Positions 45,751-54,600 of a DNA stretch of 64,000 bases are shown here, piece by piece. The DNA comes from Acidobacteriota bacterium. Its GTDB lineage: Bacteria > Acidobacteriota > Blastocatellia > Chloracidobacteriales > Chloracidobacteriaceae. Each line of letters starts with the position of its first letter. Position 1 is the first letter of the stretch. Both the position numbers and the translations under genes were made by a program. Under the pieces are notes generated by a model. The model made no database searches. It saw only the letters and a list, made by a program, of their open reading frames with translations, and was not told the DNA's origin. The stretch is from NCBI GenBank assembly GCA_016208495.1, contig JACQXX010000019.1:1-64000 (forward strand), written 5' to 3'.

Positions 45751-45773
45751 AGGCAGGCCCAACCGGCCTGCCT
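45751..45773. terminator. Hairpin after metalloprotease gene
   Basis: AGGCAGGCC and GGCCTGCCT (9-bp perfect stem, loop CAACC), 34 bp after the stop codon. No U-run follows, because RA6 starts at the next base. Confidence 0.4.
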
Positions 45774-45930
45774 CATAAGCGCCAGGATAAGGATTTTAGG
45801 CCCGAAGGGTCGTCGTGTAATAGCGGTGGTGCAAAGCCCACGGTCACGGCCAGGACGAGACCCAATCCCGACAAGAGCATTATTCAATGCCAACGGAAAG
45901 GACACGGGTTTTCTTATCCTGGCGCTCATA
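45774..45930 (+). mobile_element. RA element copy 6 (157 bp)
   Basis: Begins CATAAGCGCCAGGATAAGGA and ends TTCTTATCCTGGCGCTCATA. The interior holds GTAATAGCGGTGGTGCAAAG-CCCACGGTCACGG. The same length as RA1. Confidence 0.8.
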
Positions 45931-45980
45931 CCGGCCAGCCTTCCGGTTTGTTAAATCAGGCTTGAATCCAAACCTGGTCG

Positions 45981-46029
45981 AACCCGTGGGCTTCGCACCA
46001 CGGCTATTGCACAACGACCCTCCGGGCCT
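45981..46029 (+). repeat. RA fragment copy 7
   Basis: The right-half interior only (CCGTGGGCTTCGCACCACGG then CTATTGCACAACGACCCTCC), matching 37165-37205. No terminal repeats. Confidence 0.65.
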
Positions 46030-46033
46030 CAAC

Positions 46034-46072
46034 CCCCTATCCCCTATCCTCCATCCTCCATCCTCCATCCTC
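46034..46072. repeat. Heptamer array (TATCCCC/CATCCTC)
   Basis: Tandem 7-bp units CCCTATC x2 then CTCCATC-type x3-4. Another 7-bp period with a sequence unlike TTCAGGG. Confidence 0.8.
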
Positions 46073-46237
46073 TTGTTCCTTCACCTCTGGGCGTGGTGTA
46101 ATGCCTCAGGCGAACCAACCATCCACACGATAGAATCATTCTCCTCCGTCAGGTACTTTTCACTCCTGGCGGCTGCACACGAACTCAGATCTTTATCAAA
46201 CACTTTATTACAACCAGATTATAAGGAGCGCATTTTT

Positions 46238-48316
46238 ATGATGAATAATAAACACCAATTTTCACAATGGGTTACCCTTATTGCAGCAATTGGAATGTGT
46301 GTCTTTCAGCCTGGATTTGGCAGGTGGATCGCAAGTGGAAAACCGCTCCTGAAACAATCTCCGAATGTCGCCCAAACGACGTTTTCAACCTATCTTGGTG
46401 GAAACAGCAGCGAATCTATTGTGACGACGCTGGCTGATGCGGGAGGAAACAGCTATGTCATTGGGTCAACCAGTTCGACTGATTTTCCAACCCTGAATGC
46501 ATTTCAATCCACGCTGACACTCCCGACCGTGCCGGGGGCAACGGTGACGAAATTTGATCAAACCGGAAGACTTGTTTATTCGACCTACATTGCCGGACGC
46601 GAACTCCTGACGATCCACGACGCCAGAGTTGATGCCGGAGGCTCGCTCCATTTGGTTGGATCAACCACGGCGAAAAACCTGCCCACGGCCAAAGCCTTCC
46701 AGCCAGAAAATGGCGGACGCCGTGATTTGTTTGTCGCCAAGCTAGACCCGTTCGGAGGGCTCGTGTTTTTGACCTATCTCGGAGGCCGCTCCAACGAAGA
46801 ATTCAAAGCCTTTGAACTCGACTTTGCCGGCAATCTGTTTATTGCCGGCACAACGCTTTCGGCCAACTTCCCACAAAAGCGCGCCTTCCAGAAAAAAACG
46901 GATGATCCAAACCGTGACGGAGAGATTGATGTGTTTGTGACCAAGCTTGATCAAGCCGGGAAGTTGGTGTTTTCGACGCCGCTTGGCGGAACGGGAAACA
47001 ACACCGAAGCCCTCGTGGCCATGAAAGTTGATCGTTCGGGAAATGTCGTCCTGGCTGGCACAACCGATTCCAGTTCATTTCCGACCAAAAAAGCCTTCCA
47101 GCCAAAACGCCGGGGCACAACTGATGTCTTTGTAACGAAGCTCGATGCGCGTGGAAAAGCGATTTATTCAACCTACCTTGGCGGCGGTGCTCCCGATCTG
47201 GTCCACGGTATTGCCCTTGATCAATCAGACAATGTAGTGGTTTTCGGGATTACCAACGCGGTTGATTATCCAACCGTCAATGCGTTTCAAACCGCTTATA
47301 GCGGGGCAGAAGATATTTTTCTGACGAAGTTGAATGTCATCGGCGGTGTGGTTTTTTCGACGCTTCTGGGTGGCAGCAGCAACGAACACATTGGATTACC
47401 GGCGACCTACACCAACGGATTAAGCATTGATGCAGCAGGGTTTATCTACGTGAATGGCTACACGCTTTCCACTGACTTTGGCACACGCAACGCTGCCCAG
47501 CCAGTCAGCACTGGCGGTGGAGACCACTTTGCGGCTCGACTTTCACCAACGGGAGAGATGATCTTTTGTACCTATCTGGGCGGACGTGCCCGTGAAGAAC
47601 TCGGGCGTGGGTTTATTGATTCCGGTCAGAATTTGTATGTCATCGGTACAACCTGGTCGGGAAATTATCCGGTGGCCAATGCCTTCCAGCCCGAACATGG
47701 CGGCGCGGCTGATGTGGAAGTAACAAAATTGAACCCGCAAGGTGAACTTGTCTTTTCGACCTACCTTGGCGGAAGCAGCCTGGATCTGATTACCAATGCC
47801 GTTGAAGCCCCGGACGGTTCGTTTGTCGTGACCGGAGAAACAACTTCAAGTGATATTCCACTGGTGAACCCATTTCGGAGCACACAAGCCGACCTCTTTG
47901 TGTTGCGTATTTCGCCGAGCGGCACGGTTGTTTACTCGACATACATTGGTGGGAATGGAACAGATAAACTTTTGGCAGGAAATGGATTAACCGTTGATCA
48001 GTCAGGAAATGCGTACCTTTTTGGTGAGACCAATTCGACTGATTTCCCACTGGTCAACGGAGGCAGCAAACAACCTCAATCAACCTCTGACCTCGACTTT
48101 TTTATCACGCGGCTTGGTGCCCAGGGCACAGTTTCCTTTTCAACCTGTGTAGGTGGAACATCGCTTGAACTCAACGGCTTTCCATTACTTTCCGCAACTG
48201 GGCGAGTGGTGTTTTTCGGCCAGACCCGATCCTCCAATTTTCCGTTGACGAATGCTATCCAATCAAACCTCAATGGCGAACAGGATTTGTTTGTCACTGC
48301 GATTGAAACTCAATAA
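46238..48316 (+). CDS. Secreted SBBP beta-propeller protein
   Basis: A 692-residue exported protein built of SBBP repeats. Signal segment about 1-32 (WVTLIAAIGMCVFQPGFG). About eleven repeats follow of pattern FSTYLGG-x(5-12)-DxxGNxYVxGxTxSxDFPxxNAFQ-x-DxFVTKLxxxG (for example TYLGGNSSESIVTTLADAGG). The region forms one or two seven-bladed propellers. The ATG at 46238 (second ATG adjacent) has AAGGAG 10 nt upstream and directly precedes the signal segment. No enzymatic motif is visible; surface adhesion or binding is likely. Confidence 0.85.
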   Translation: MMNNKHQFSQWVTLIAAIGMCVFQPGFGRWIASGKPLLKQSPNVAQTTFSTYLGGNSSESIVTTLADAGGNSYVIGSTSSTDFPTLNAFQSTLTLPTVPGATVTKFDQTGRLVYSTYIAGRELLTIHDARVDAGGSLHLVGSTTAKNLPTAKAFQPENGGRRDLFVAKLDPFGGLVFLTYLGGRSNEEFKAFELDFAGNLFIAGTTLSANFPQKRAFQKKTDDPNRDGEIDVFVTKLDQAGKLVFSTPLGGTGNNTEALVAMKVDRSGNVVLAGTTDSSSFPTKKAFQPKRRGTTDVFVTKLDARGKAIYSTYLGGGAPDLVHGIALDQSDNVVVFGITNAVDYPTVNAFQTAYSGAEDIFLTKLNVIGGVVFSTLLGGSSNEHIGLPATYTNGLSIDAAGFIYVNGYTLSTDFGTRNAAQPVSTGGGDHFAARLSPTGEMIFCTYLGGRAREELGRGFIDSGQNLYVIGTTWSGNYPVANAFQPEHGGAADVEVTKLNPQGELVFSTYLGGSSLDLITNAVEAPDGSFVVTGETTSSDIPLVNPFRSTQADLFVLRISPSGTVVYSTYIGGNGTDKLLAGNGLTVDQSGNAYLFGETNSTDFPLVNGGSKQPQSTSDLDFFITRLGAQGTVSFSTCVGGTSLELNGFPLLSATGRVVFFGQTRSSNFPLTNAIQSNLNGEQDLFVTAIETQ

Positions 48317-48366
48317 TACCGGAGAGGGATAAGAAACGAGTCACTGTAATGACAAAACAGTCCCCT

Positions 48367-49805
48367 TTACTTCCCACGTTTTAACTGTTCGTTTTGCCGT
48401 TTGAGATTTTCCAATGTTTCCTGGATTGAAGGAACATTCAGTTGGGCTCGTTCCTGGTCAGTTACAGCCTTTTGGTCAAAGGGTTCAACCGTCCACTGAT
48501 TGTTTTCCATTTTTGACTGGGTACCGTAAATTTGAGGCTTCCCAACCGACCATAAATAGCGATCCCAGGTCGCGGCTGAAAGCCATTTGGCCTGCTCGAC
48601 GTTTGGATCCAGTTCAAGTGCTTTTTTGCAGAACTGATGAGCCATCAAATAATCTTCGGATTTCAAGCTATGTTGGAAAATCATGGCGGCATGATAATAA
48701 TCGTGTCCTGTTTTCAGACGACCTGCTTTGATGAATTGCTTGACTTTGGCGCGTCGTTGCTCATCGTGCCTGGATACCACCTTCCAATTTATTTCTTCCG
48801 GGATCCGTTCAGCCTGGTCTTCTTTGTACATTGTAAACAATTCAGGATCATAGAGATGAGCATTCTTTTTCAGCATCTCGTCCCAGTTCTTTTTCAACCG
48901 CTTCTCCAGTTTTGACCATTCCTTTGATTGTCGTAATCGGGTTAAATCTGGATCGAAGCGTGCGTGCGGCCAGCTTGAGTACCCTTTATCCAGAGCTTTT
49001 GAAAGTGCGGCCAGAGCTTTGGACCTTTGGTTCAGAAGTTCATAGTCGCAGGCCAGATCATAGTTCATGATGGCATCATCTTCGCCGCGTTTTGTGGCCT
49101 CGTGAATATAAGCGATTGCCTCTTGATAATTTTTAGATTTGTAAGCCTGGCGACTAAAATAAAAGAGTAATCCTGATTCCTCTGCCGTCCGCCAATTTCC
49201 CTCATCGTTTCTGAACCAGTCTCGTCCCCCCTGCTCAGTGATGCAAAGGACTTCGGTGCGATCTGGAGTTGTCCAAAAAGTACCATTGGCTAAGTCTTTC
49301 ATATGTTGAAGGGCAGTTTCTTTTCTTTGATCAATCTTGCCCAATTTAGCAGTAAGCAGTTTTTCAAGCTCTTTTGGATCTGTTTCTGGCTTAATTCCTA
49401 AGGCCAATAAATTTGACCGCAAAAATCGGCTGGTAAAATATGATAAATAGTGCTCGCCTACTTTGCCTGCATTTAACAACGAGGATTGGTGCGCTAAAAA
49501 GGCTTTAATTTCAGTAATTTGCTGATCTGACGCAGAGAGCAGCCCTGGAAGCGGAGGCTGTTGCGGGGTGACGGCAGATTGGGTTAACTGGCTGGCATAA
49601 GTTTTCTTACTTATGGAACTGCTCCAGGTATAAAATCCTAAGTACCTTACCGAAAATTTCCAGACATTTTAACCACGAAACACACGAACGACACGAAAAG
49701 AATCAAACACTTACCCAATCCAATATCTCAGGAAACTTATGACAAGGTACTTATAAGCAGTAGGATCATTAATGTAAATTGTTTGAGCATTAGTTGCTTT
49801 TTCAT
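48367..49805 (-). pseudogene. TPR-containing exported protein gene split by an RE element
   Basis: The 3-prime part (48367-49640) encodes about 420 residues with a TPR-like region (YKSKNYQEAIAYIHEATKRG, EDYLMAHQFCKKALELDPNV). It has no usable ATG; the open frame runs back into RE2. Beyond RE2, ATG 49805 begins MKKQLMLKQFTLMILLLI, a signal/anchor peptide, and stops inside RE2. Removing 49641-49753 (element plus one TA) joins ...LLLI to GFYTWSSSISK... in frame, giving one continuous protein of about 441 residues. GGGG lies 7 nt before ATG 49805. As it stands, only a truncated protein from an internal TTG (49479) could be made. The family is not recognised beyond TPR-like helices. Confidence 0.82.
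49641..49751 (-). mobile_element. RE element copy 2 (111-bp TA-flanked MITE) inside a gene
   Basis: Begins AGTACCTTACCGAAAATTTC and ends GAAACTTATGACAAGGTACT, an imperfect inverted repeat of about 21 bp, with TA target duplications at 49639-49640 and 49752-49753. It breaks the gene annotated at 48367-49805. Confidence 0.88.
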
Positions 49806-50221
49806 AAGTATCCCCATTGTACCAGGATAAAACCTCAGAAGGCTGAAACACATTTGTGCATGATTGGAAGTCAATTAAGTACCTTACCGAAAATTTCCAG
49901 ACATTTTAACCACGGAAAACACGGAAAAAAATCAAGCACTTCCCAAATCCAATATCTCAGGAAACTTATGACACGGTACTTACAACATCAGTTCCTTGAA
50001 TGAATCAACCCATTTCGCTCTCGTTGATTCCAAACAAAGGTTTTTTGCAACCAGGAAGCCCTGCCACGCCGAATTGCTGGCCCAAAATGGACTGTACTGG
50101 AATCTCTGGACCTCATCCAGCACGATGGATTTTGAGAATTAGGGTTCCGGGTTCCAGGGTTTCGAATTTTTGTCCTTTTTGTTTTTTCGAAAACCCGGAA
50201 GCGCGGAACCCGGAAGCTCGC
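49806..50221. other. Intergenic region with RE3 and heptamers
   Basis: 49806-49877 is upstream of the broken gene and should hold its promoter. RE3 follows (49878-49980). 50139-50218 carries GGGTTCC/AGGGTTT units, TTTCGAA, a TTTTTGTCC tract, GAAAACCCGGAA and CGGAACCCGGAA up to the stop at 50222. No gene seen. Confidence 0.6.
49878..49980 (+). mobile_element. RE element copy 3 (103-bp TA-flanked MITE)
   Basis: Begins AGTACCTTACCGAAAATTTC and ends GAAACTTATGACACGGTACT, flanked by TA (49876-49877 and 49981-49982). It is very close to RE2 in sequence, lying 126 bp away, which suggests local hopping. Confidence 0.85.
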
Positions 50222-51286
50222 TCACCCCAACTGCCCACTGATAATCGCCCACGCGGTCAATGCACTGTTGAAACTGACGTAAAACCCATAGGCATTGTAC
50301 AAAGCGCTTCCCCAGTTGCTCTGTACATCAACGGGCAGCGCGGCATTTGACACCGGGTCCGAAAGGGTTCGCACAAACCCAAAGGCCATGCCCTGGGTGC
50401 AACAGGCCAGCCCCACAATGGCGTCATCCATCTCAATACAGGCAAAATCAGCAAAGTTCCCTTCCGTGTTTCCAACAATAAAAGTAGCCGTCGTCAACAA
50501 CGAAGTCCCCTCGGGTGTCATGTTGTAAATCAACGGAATCGGGTCCCCCATATCAAGATTGTCAGGGTCGAAATCACTCAGCGTATAGTCCGTGCTGTAA
50601 TACTGATTAAACTGCTGAGTAATTGATTCCAGGTCCGATTCAGTCGTCGGCACCGGAAACAGCAAATAGTCAAAATTTGGGGCTTCCAGAACTGACCAGT
50701 TGGCAAGCCAGTCATTGCGATAGGTCGGCCAATCTGGCTGCGGAACATCCGGAAGGTGAAGTGTCGCGGCCTGAACTACCCGCACTGTTCCGGTGTGATC
50801 GTACACCTGGGCTCCGCCAGCCGTTCCGGTTGAGAGCACCAGGGATGGCTTCACCGCTGCAATCAGATTGGTAACCATTTGCTCCAGATAGGTCGGCCCC
50901 GGCCAGGGATAATGCGTGTTTGATTTAAACAGCAGGACATTCCGCCCCTGGATTTGAACCAGCCGGTAATATCCCCAATAAAGCCAGGGATCTGACCCTG
51001 AATAGGGCGGCATACCCCAGTTGTATATCTGCCAGCCGCTCCAGTAGGCGGTGTTTTGTTCTGAATAAGGCATCGTGCTGTTGCTGTTGCAGAAAACCTG
51101 CTCCAGGGCCGCCCATTCGGTTGGCGACCAGGTTATGAGAATCACGTCGGCCTGGGGGAGCGCTCCGGCGGGCGTGTCGAGTAAAACCGGAGCTTGCTGA
51201 CCAATCAAACTCCAGTCAATCGAAGGCAGCGGCGGCGTGTTTTGAATCACGGGCACAAAATAGGTGTCTTGTTGAACTTGTCGCAT
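50222..51286 (-). CDS. Nucleoside phosphorylase-like protein
   Basis: A 354-residue soluble protein whose middle and end resemble the purine nucleoside phosphorylase/MTA-SAH nucleosidase fold: PQADVILITWSPTEWAALEQ at the start of the domain, VKPSLVLSTGTAGGAQ (the GTAG phosphate/ribose loop), FADFACIEMDDAIVGLACCT (the ExExxA-like ligand region, here EMDDA) and FGFVRTLSDPV (catalytic SD motif, Ser-Asp). An unusual insertion rich in Trp/Tyr (NTAYWSGWQIYNWGMPPYSG) lies at about 75-110. Family enzymes split N-glycosidic bonds; phosphorylase-fold domains also occur as effectors in bacterial conflict systems. The ATG at 51286 has AGGAG 8 nt upstream. No operon partner is seen; substrate unknown. Confidence 0.72.
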   Translation of the reverse strand: MRQVQQDTYFVPVIQNTPPLPSIDWSLIGQQAPVLLDTPAGALPQADVILITWSPTEWAALEQVFCNSNSTMPYSEQNTAYWSGWQIYNWGMPPYSGSDPWLYWGYYRLVQIQGRNVLLFKSNTHYPWPGPTYLEQMVTNLIAAVKPSLVLSTGTAGGAQVYDHTGTVRVVQAATLHLPDVPQPDWPTYRNDWLANWSVLEAPNFDYLLFPVPTTESDLESITQQFNQYYSTDYTLSDFDPDNLDMGDPIPLIYNMTPEGTSLLTTATFIVGNTEGNFADFACIEMDDAIVGLACCTQGMAFGFVRTLSDPVSNAALPVDVQSNWGSALYNAYGFYVSFNSALTAWAIISGQLG

Positions 51287-51694
51287 GGGTTCGGCTCCTG
51301 TGGTGAAGTTGTGTTTTTGGCAATCGCGATGGTTTCTCAAACAAATCTTTCAAACAATTACTGTTGATCAAGTCAAAATCAAGGACAAATCTGGCTGGAC
51401 TGGCGATAAGTTGCCAAATATGAAAGCGCCGACAAGTCGGCCCACTCCAAAGAGATTTCCTGTCTTCAAATTTGCGGGTAATCGGCATATGATGACGCCG
51501 CTCCACTCAAAAAACTCAACTCTCTTTTTCCTTTATCCAGGTTCCACAACATCGCAGTTACTTGACGCTGAACTCAATCAGGGTAGGGTTTGCCGCGCCG
51601 GCCCCTGGTTGCTTCATGTCTTCCTCCTCAACCGATACTGGTCAGGTTCTTCTCCCCCGGAAGACTGGCCAGGTTTGCCCTGGAGCCAAATCGT
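51287..51694. other. Divergent intergenic region
   Basis: 408 bp between divergent genes. RD2 lies at 51401-51451. The remainder is unrecognised; two overlapping open frames on the plus strand here have no ribosome site or family features and are not called. Confidence 0.5.
51401..51451 (+). repeat. RD repeat copy 2
   Basis: TGGCGATAAGTTGCCA keeps the hairpin of RD1 through compensating changes (GCGAC/GTCGC to GCGAT/GTTGC with G-T pairing). It is followed by GCGCCGACAAGTCGGC and CACTCCAAA. Confidence 0.75.
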
Positions 51695-54600
51695 ATGCCC
51701 TCCCCTCAAAGCCAGAGCCGTCCTGCTTCCCGACATTTGTTTCAGCCTGCCATTGGATTTGTTCTCAGTCTGAGTTGCTGTTTGCTGCTCGGATGGCACG
51801 GGTTCCCGGTCAATAAACCTGCCGCCGCTTCATTTTCTCAAGCTCCAAAATATTCTGAAGCCTCCCCTATTTCGCTCTTTGCGGCTGGGCATGGGAACCC
51901 CTATGTCAATGTGACGGATGGCCGCCCGCTGAGTGGCGAATTGACGCTGACGGCTGAAAATACTTCGACGGCTCGACTGGCACCGCTCGCACTGACGGCT
52001 GGAGATTTTACCGGGGATGGATGGCCAGATCTCATCAGTACATACACCGATGGCTTTCAAGGAATCGTGCGCCTGCATCCTGGAAATATGGATGCACGCT
52101 ACCCGACATCACCAGCGGCACAGGCTCACAAACAGGCTGGAACGTTTTCAGATGAGCCATTCCTATCGGCAAGGACGGAAGTTTTGATCCCACAGCCAGC
52201 CCACTTCGTTGGAACGGGAGATTTTAACGTTGATGGTCGGCTCGATCTCGTAACGGCGGCCCAGGGCGGAACGGCGCTGTTCTGGCTCGCGGGCAATGGT
52301 CAGGGTGGATTTGAAGCGCCACTCATGATTGAGGTAAATGGACTGATTACGGCCTTTGCGAGCGGCGAAATCAACCAGCCGGATGGGGCACAGGATATCG
52401 TGGTTGGAATCACTCGCCAGGACCAGGCCCTGGCACTTGTCTTTGAATCAACCGCTCGCGGATTGTTTGGCACACCGAAAACCATTGCACTTCCCTTCCC
52501 GGCAACAAGTCTGGCACTGGGACGTGTCAATGATGATTCCTGGTCAGATCTGGTCGTGGCGGCTGGCACCGAGTTGCAAGTCATCCAAGGCCGGGATCGC
52601 CTTTCGGTTCTGAATGAACCGTCGTTTGACGCCGCACTCAAAGCCCGACGAGTTTTTTCTGAACCGGTTGTCAGTGTGGCGACTGGCCGTTTTACCAGCA
52701 CCACCCACGATGACATTGCCCTCTCAACCCAAAGTGGAGAAGTTCTGGTACTCGATGATGTTGACCAACGACGGCGCGAACTGTCGGAATCGGACGAATC
52801 TTCATCGGAAACCCGCCGTCCAGTGGCCCTGCCAGCACAAATCCCACTGGAACAATGGCAATCACATCAGCTTGGACAGATCATCCCTCAGGCCAGACTT
52901 GTGGTCACCAAAACATCGAGTCTTCCGACGGATGACCTGATGGTGGTTGGTGCCGGAAGCCAGCTTCGATTGCTGACAGCCGTTGGAAAAGTGGATTCCA
53001 CATATTCTGGATTGGATTCGGAACTGGTTGAATTTTCAGCTTTTACGCCACCAGTTGCGGCACTTCCGATGCGCTTGAACGGTGATGGCCTGGATGATCT
53101 GGTAATTTTGAGCGACACCGAACAGCCGCTCTCCAAACTTGTCACTGAACCGCTGGCGACGTTTGTGGTGACCAATACCGGCGATAACGGCGGCGTCAAC
53201 CCGGCGGCGGGTGCCGGAACCGGGACGCTTCGACAGGCAATTGTGGATGCCAATGCCACCGTAGCGGCAGATATGATCTCGTTCAACATTGCGGGCGCCG
53301 GCGTCCAAACCATCACCCTGGCGGCAACATTGCCGAACATTACCCGCCCGGTCACGATTGACGGCACCACCCAACCTGGTGCGAGCACAGGCACCTGGCC
53401 ACCAACCTTGTTGATTGAACTCAACGGCACCAGCGCAGGTGCCGTTAATGGACTCAATTTCACTGGCGCCAACAGCAACAACAGCGTGGTCAAAGGGTTG
53501 ATTGTCAACCGGTTTAATGCCGCCAGCCCGAGCGGGATCGGTATTCGTGCTGCCGGCCCAACCAACATCACCATTCAATATAACCTGATTGGGACAGATT
53601 CAACCGGAAACGTGGCTTCGGCCAATCGGATTGGCATTTCCATCAGCAACACCAGCGCATCATGCGTGATCGGCGGCACGACCGTCGGTGAGCGAAACCT
53701 GGTCAGTGGAAATTCAGTTGATGGGATCAATGTCTCAAGTGATACGGCGGATGGAGCGACGATTCGCGGCAACATCGTCGGCCTGAATGCTGCCGGAGCG
53801 GCTGATCTCGGCAACACCGTTGATGGCATCGGGCTGGCCAATAGTGTAGACAATGTGACCATCGGCGGCAGTACCGCCAGCGACCGCAACATCATTTCCG
53901 GCAATGACGGAGACGGCATTGAAGTCAACAACCTGGACATCAGCGGAACGCTCATCCAGGGAAATTTCATCGGTACTGACCTCACCGGCGCCAGTGACCT
54001 GGGGAATACAGGCCGGGGAATTTTTAATAATACAACGCCGGGAACCGCTATTGGCGGAAGTACGGCGACGCCGGGAACCGCTCCAGGAAATGTCATTTCC
54101 GGCAACAATGACCAGGGAGTTGAAATTCTCAATGACACTGCCGATGGCGTGACGATTCGTGGCAACATCATTGGTCTGAATGCCGCTGGCAATGCCGATT
54201 TGGGCAACACACTCAATGGCGTCCGGGTCGCGACCAGTGCTGACAACACTGCTATCGGAGGCACCGCCGCAACTGACCGCAACGTGATTTCCGGCAATGA
54301 TGAAGACGGCGTGGAAATTACCGATGCGGCAACGCCAGTGATTGCAGGAACAATGATTCAGGGAAATTTCATCGGCACCGACCTCACTGGCGCGGTGGAT
54401 CTCGGCAATACCGTGAACGGCGTTTCGATTACGAATGCCCCTGGAACAGCCATTGGTGGCACGACGACGACCCCAGGAACGGCGCCGGGCAATGTGATTT
54501 CCGGAAATAACGGTCAAGGAATTGACGTGAGAAATGACCCGGCTGACGGCACCACGATTCAAGGCAATATCGTCGGCCTGACTGCGGCGGGAACAGCAGA

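Larger units (their letters stand above)
45718..46237. other. Repeat-filled intergenic region
   Basis: In order: a hairpin (45751-45773), RA6 (45774-45930), a partial RA (45981-46029), a TATCCCC/CATCCTC heptamer array (46034-46072) and 165 bp of unrecognised sequence ending in the AAGGAG ribosome site of the next gene. A longer open frame starting at 45887 crosses these repeats and is not credible as coding. Confidence 0.65.

Noticed and set aside
45887-46237. 117-residue N-terminal extension of the SBBP protein
   Set aside because: It crosses an RA element and a heptamer array; ATG 46238 has AAGGAG and begins a signal peptide.
51285-51773. 162-residue plus-strand open frame
   Set aside because: It runs through RD2 and the upstream region of the giant gene, has no ribosome site and no recognisable domain.
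53575-54562. Long minus-strand open frames under the beta-helix gene (also 55394-55921, 56299-56844)
   Set aside because: Repetitive Pro/Val/Leu antisense translations that recur with each beta-helix unit; they are shadows of the repeats.
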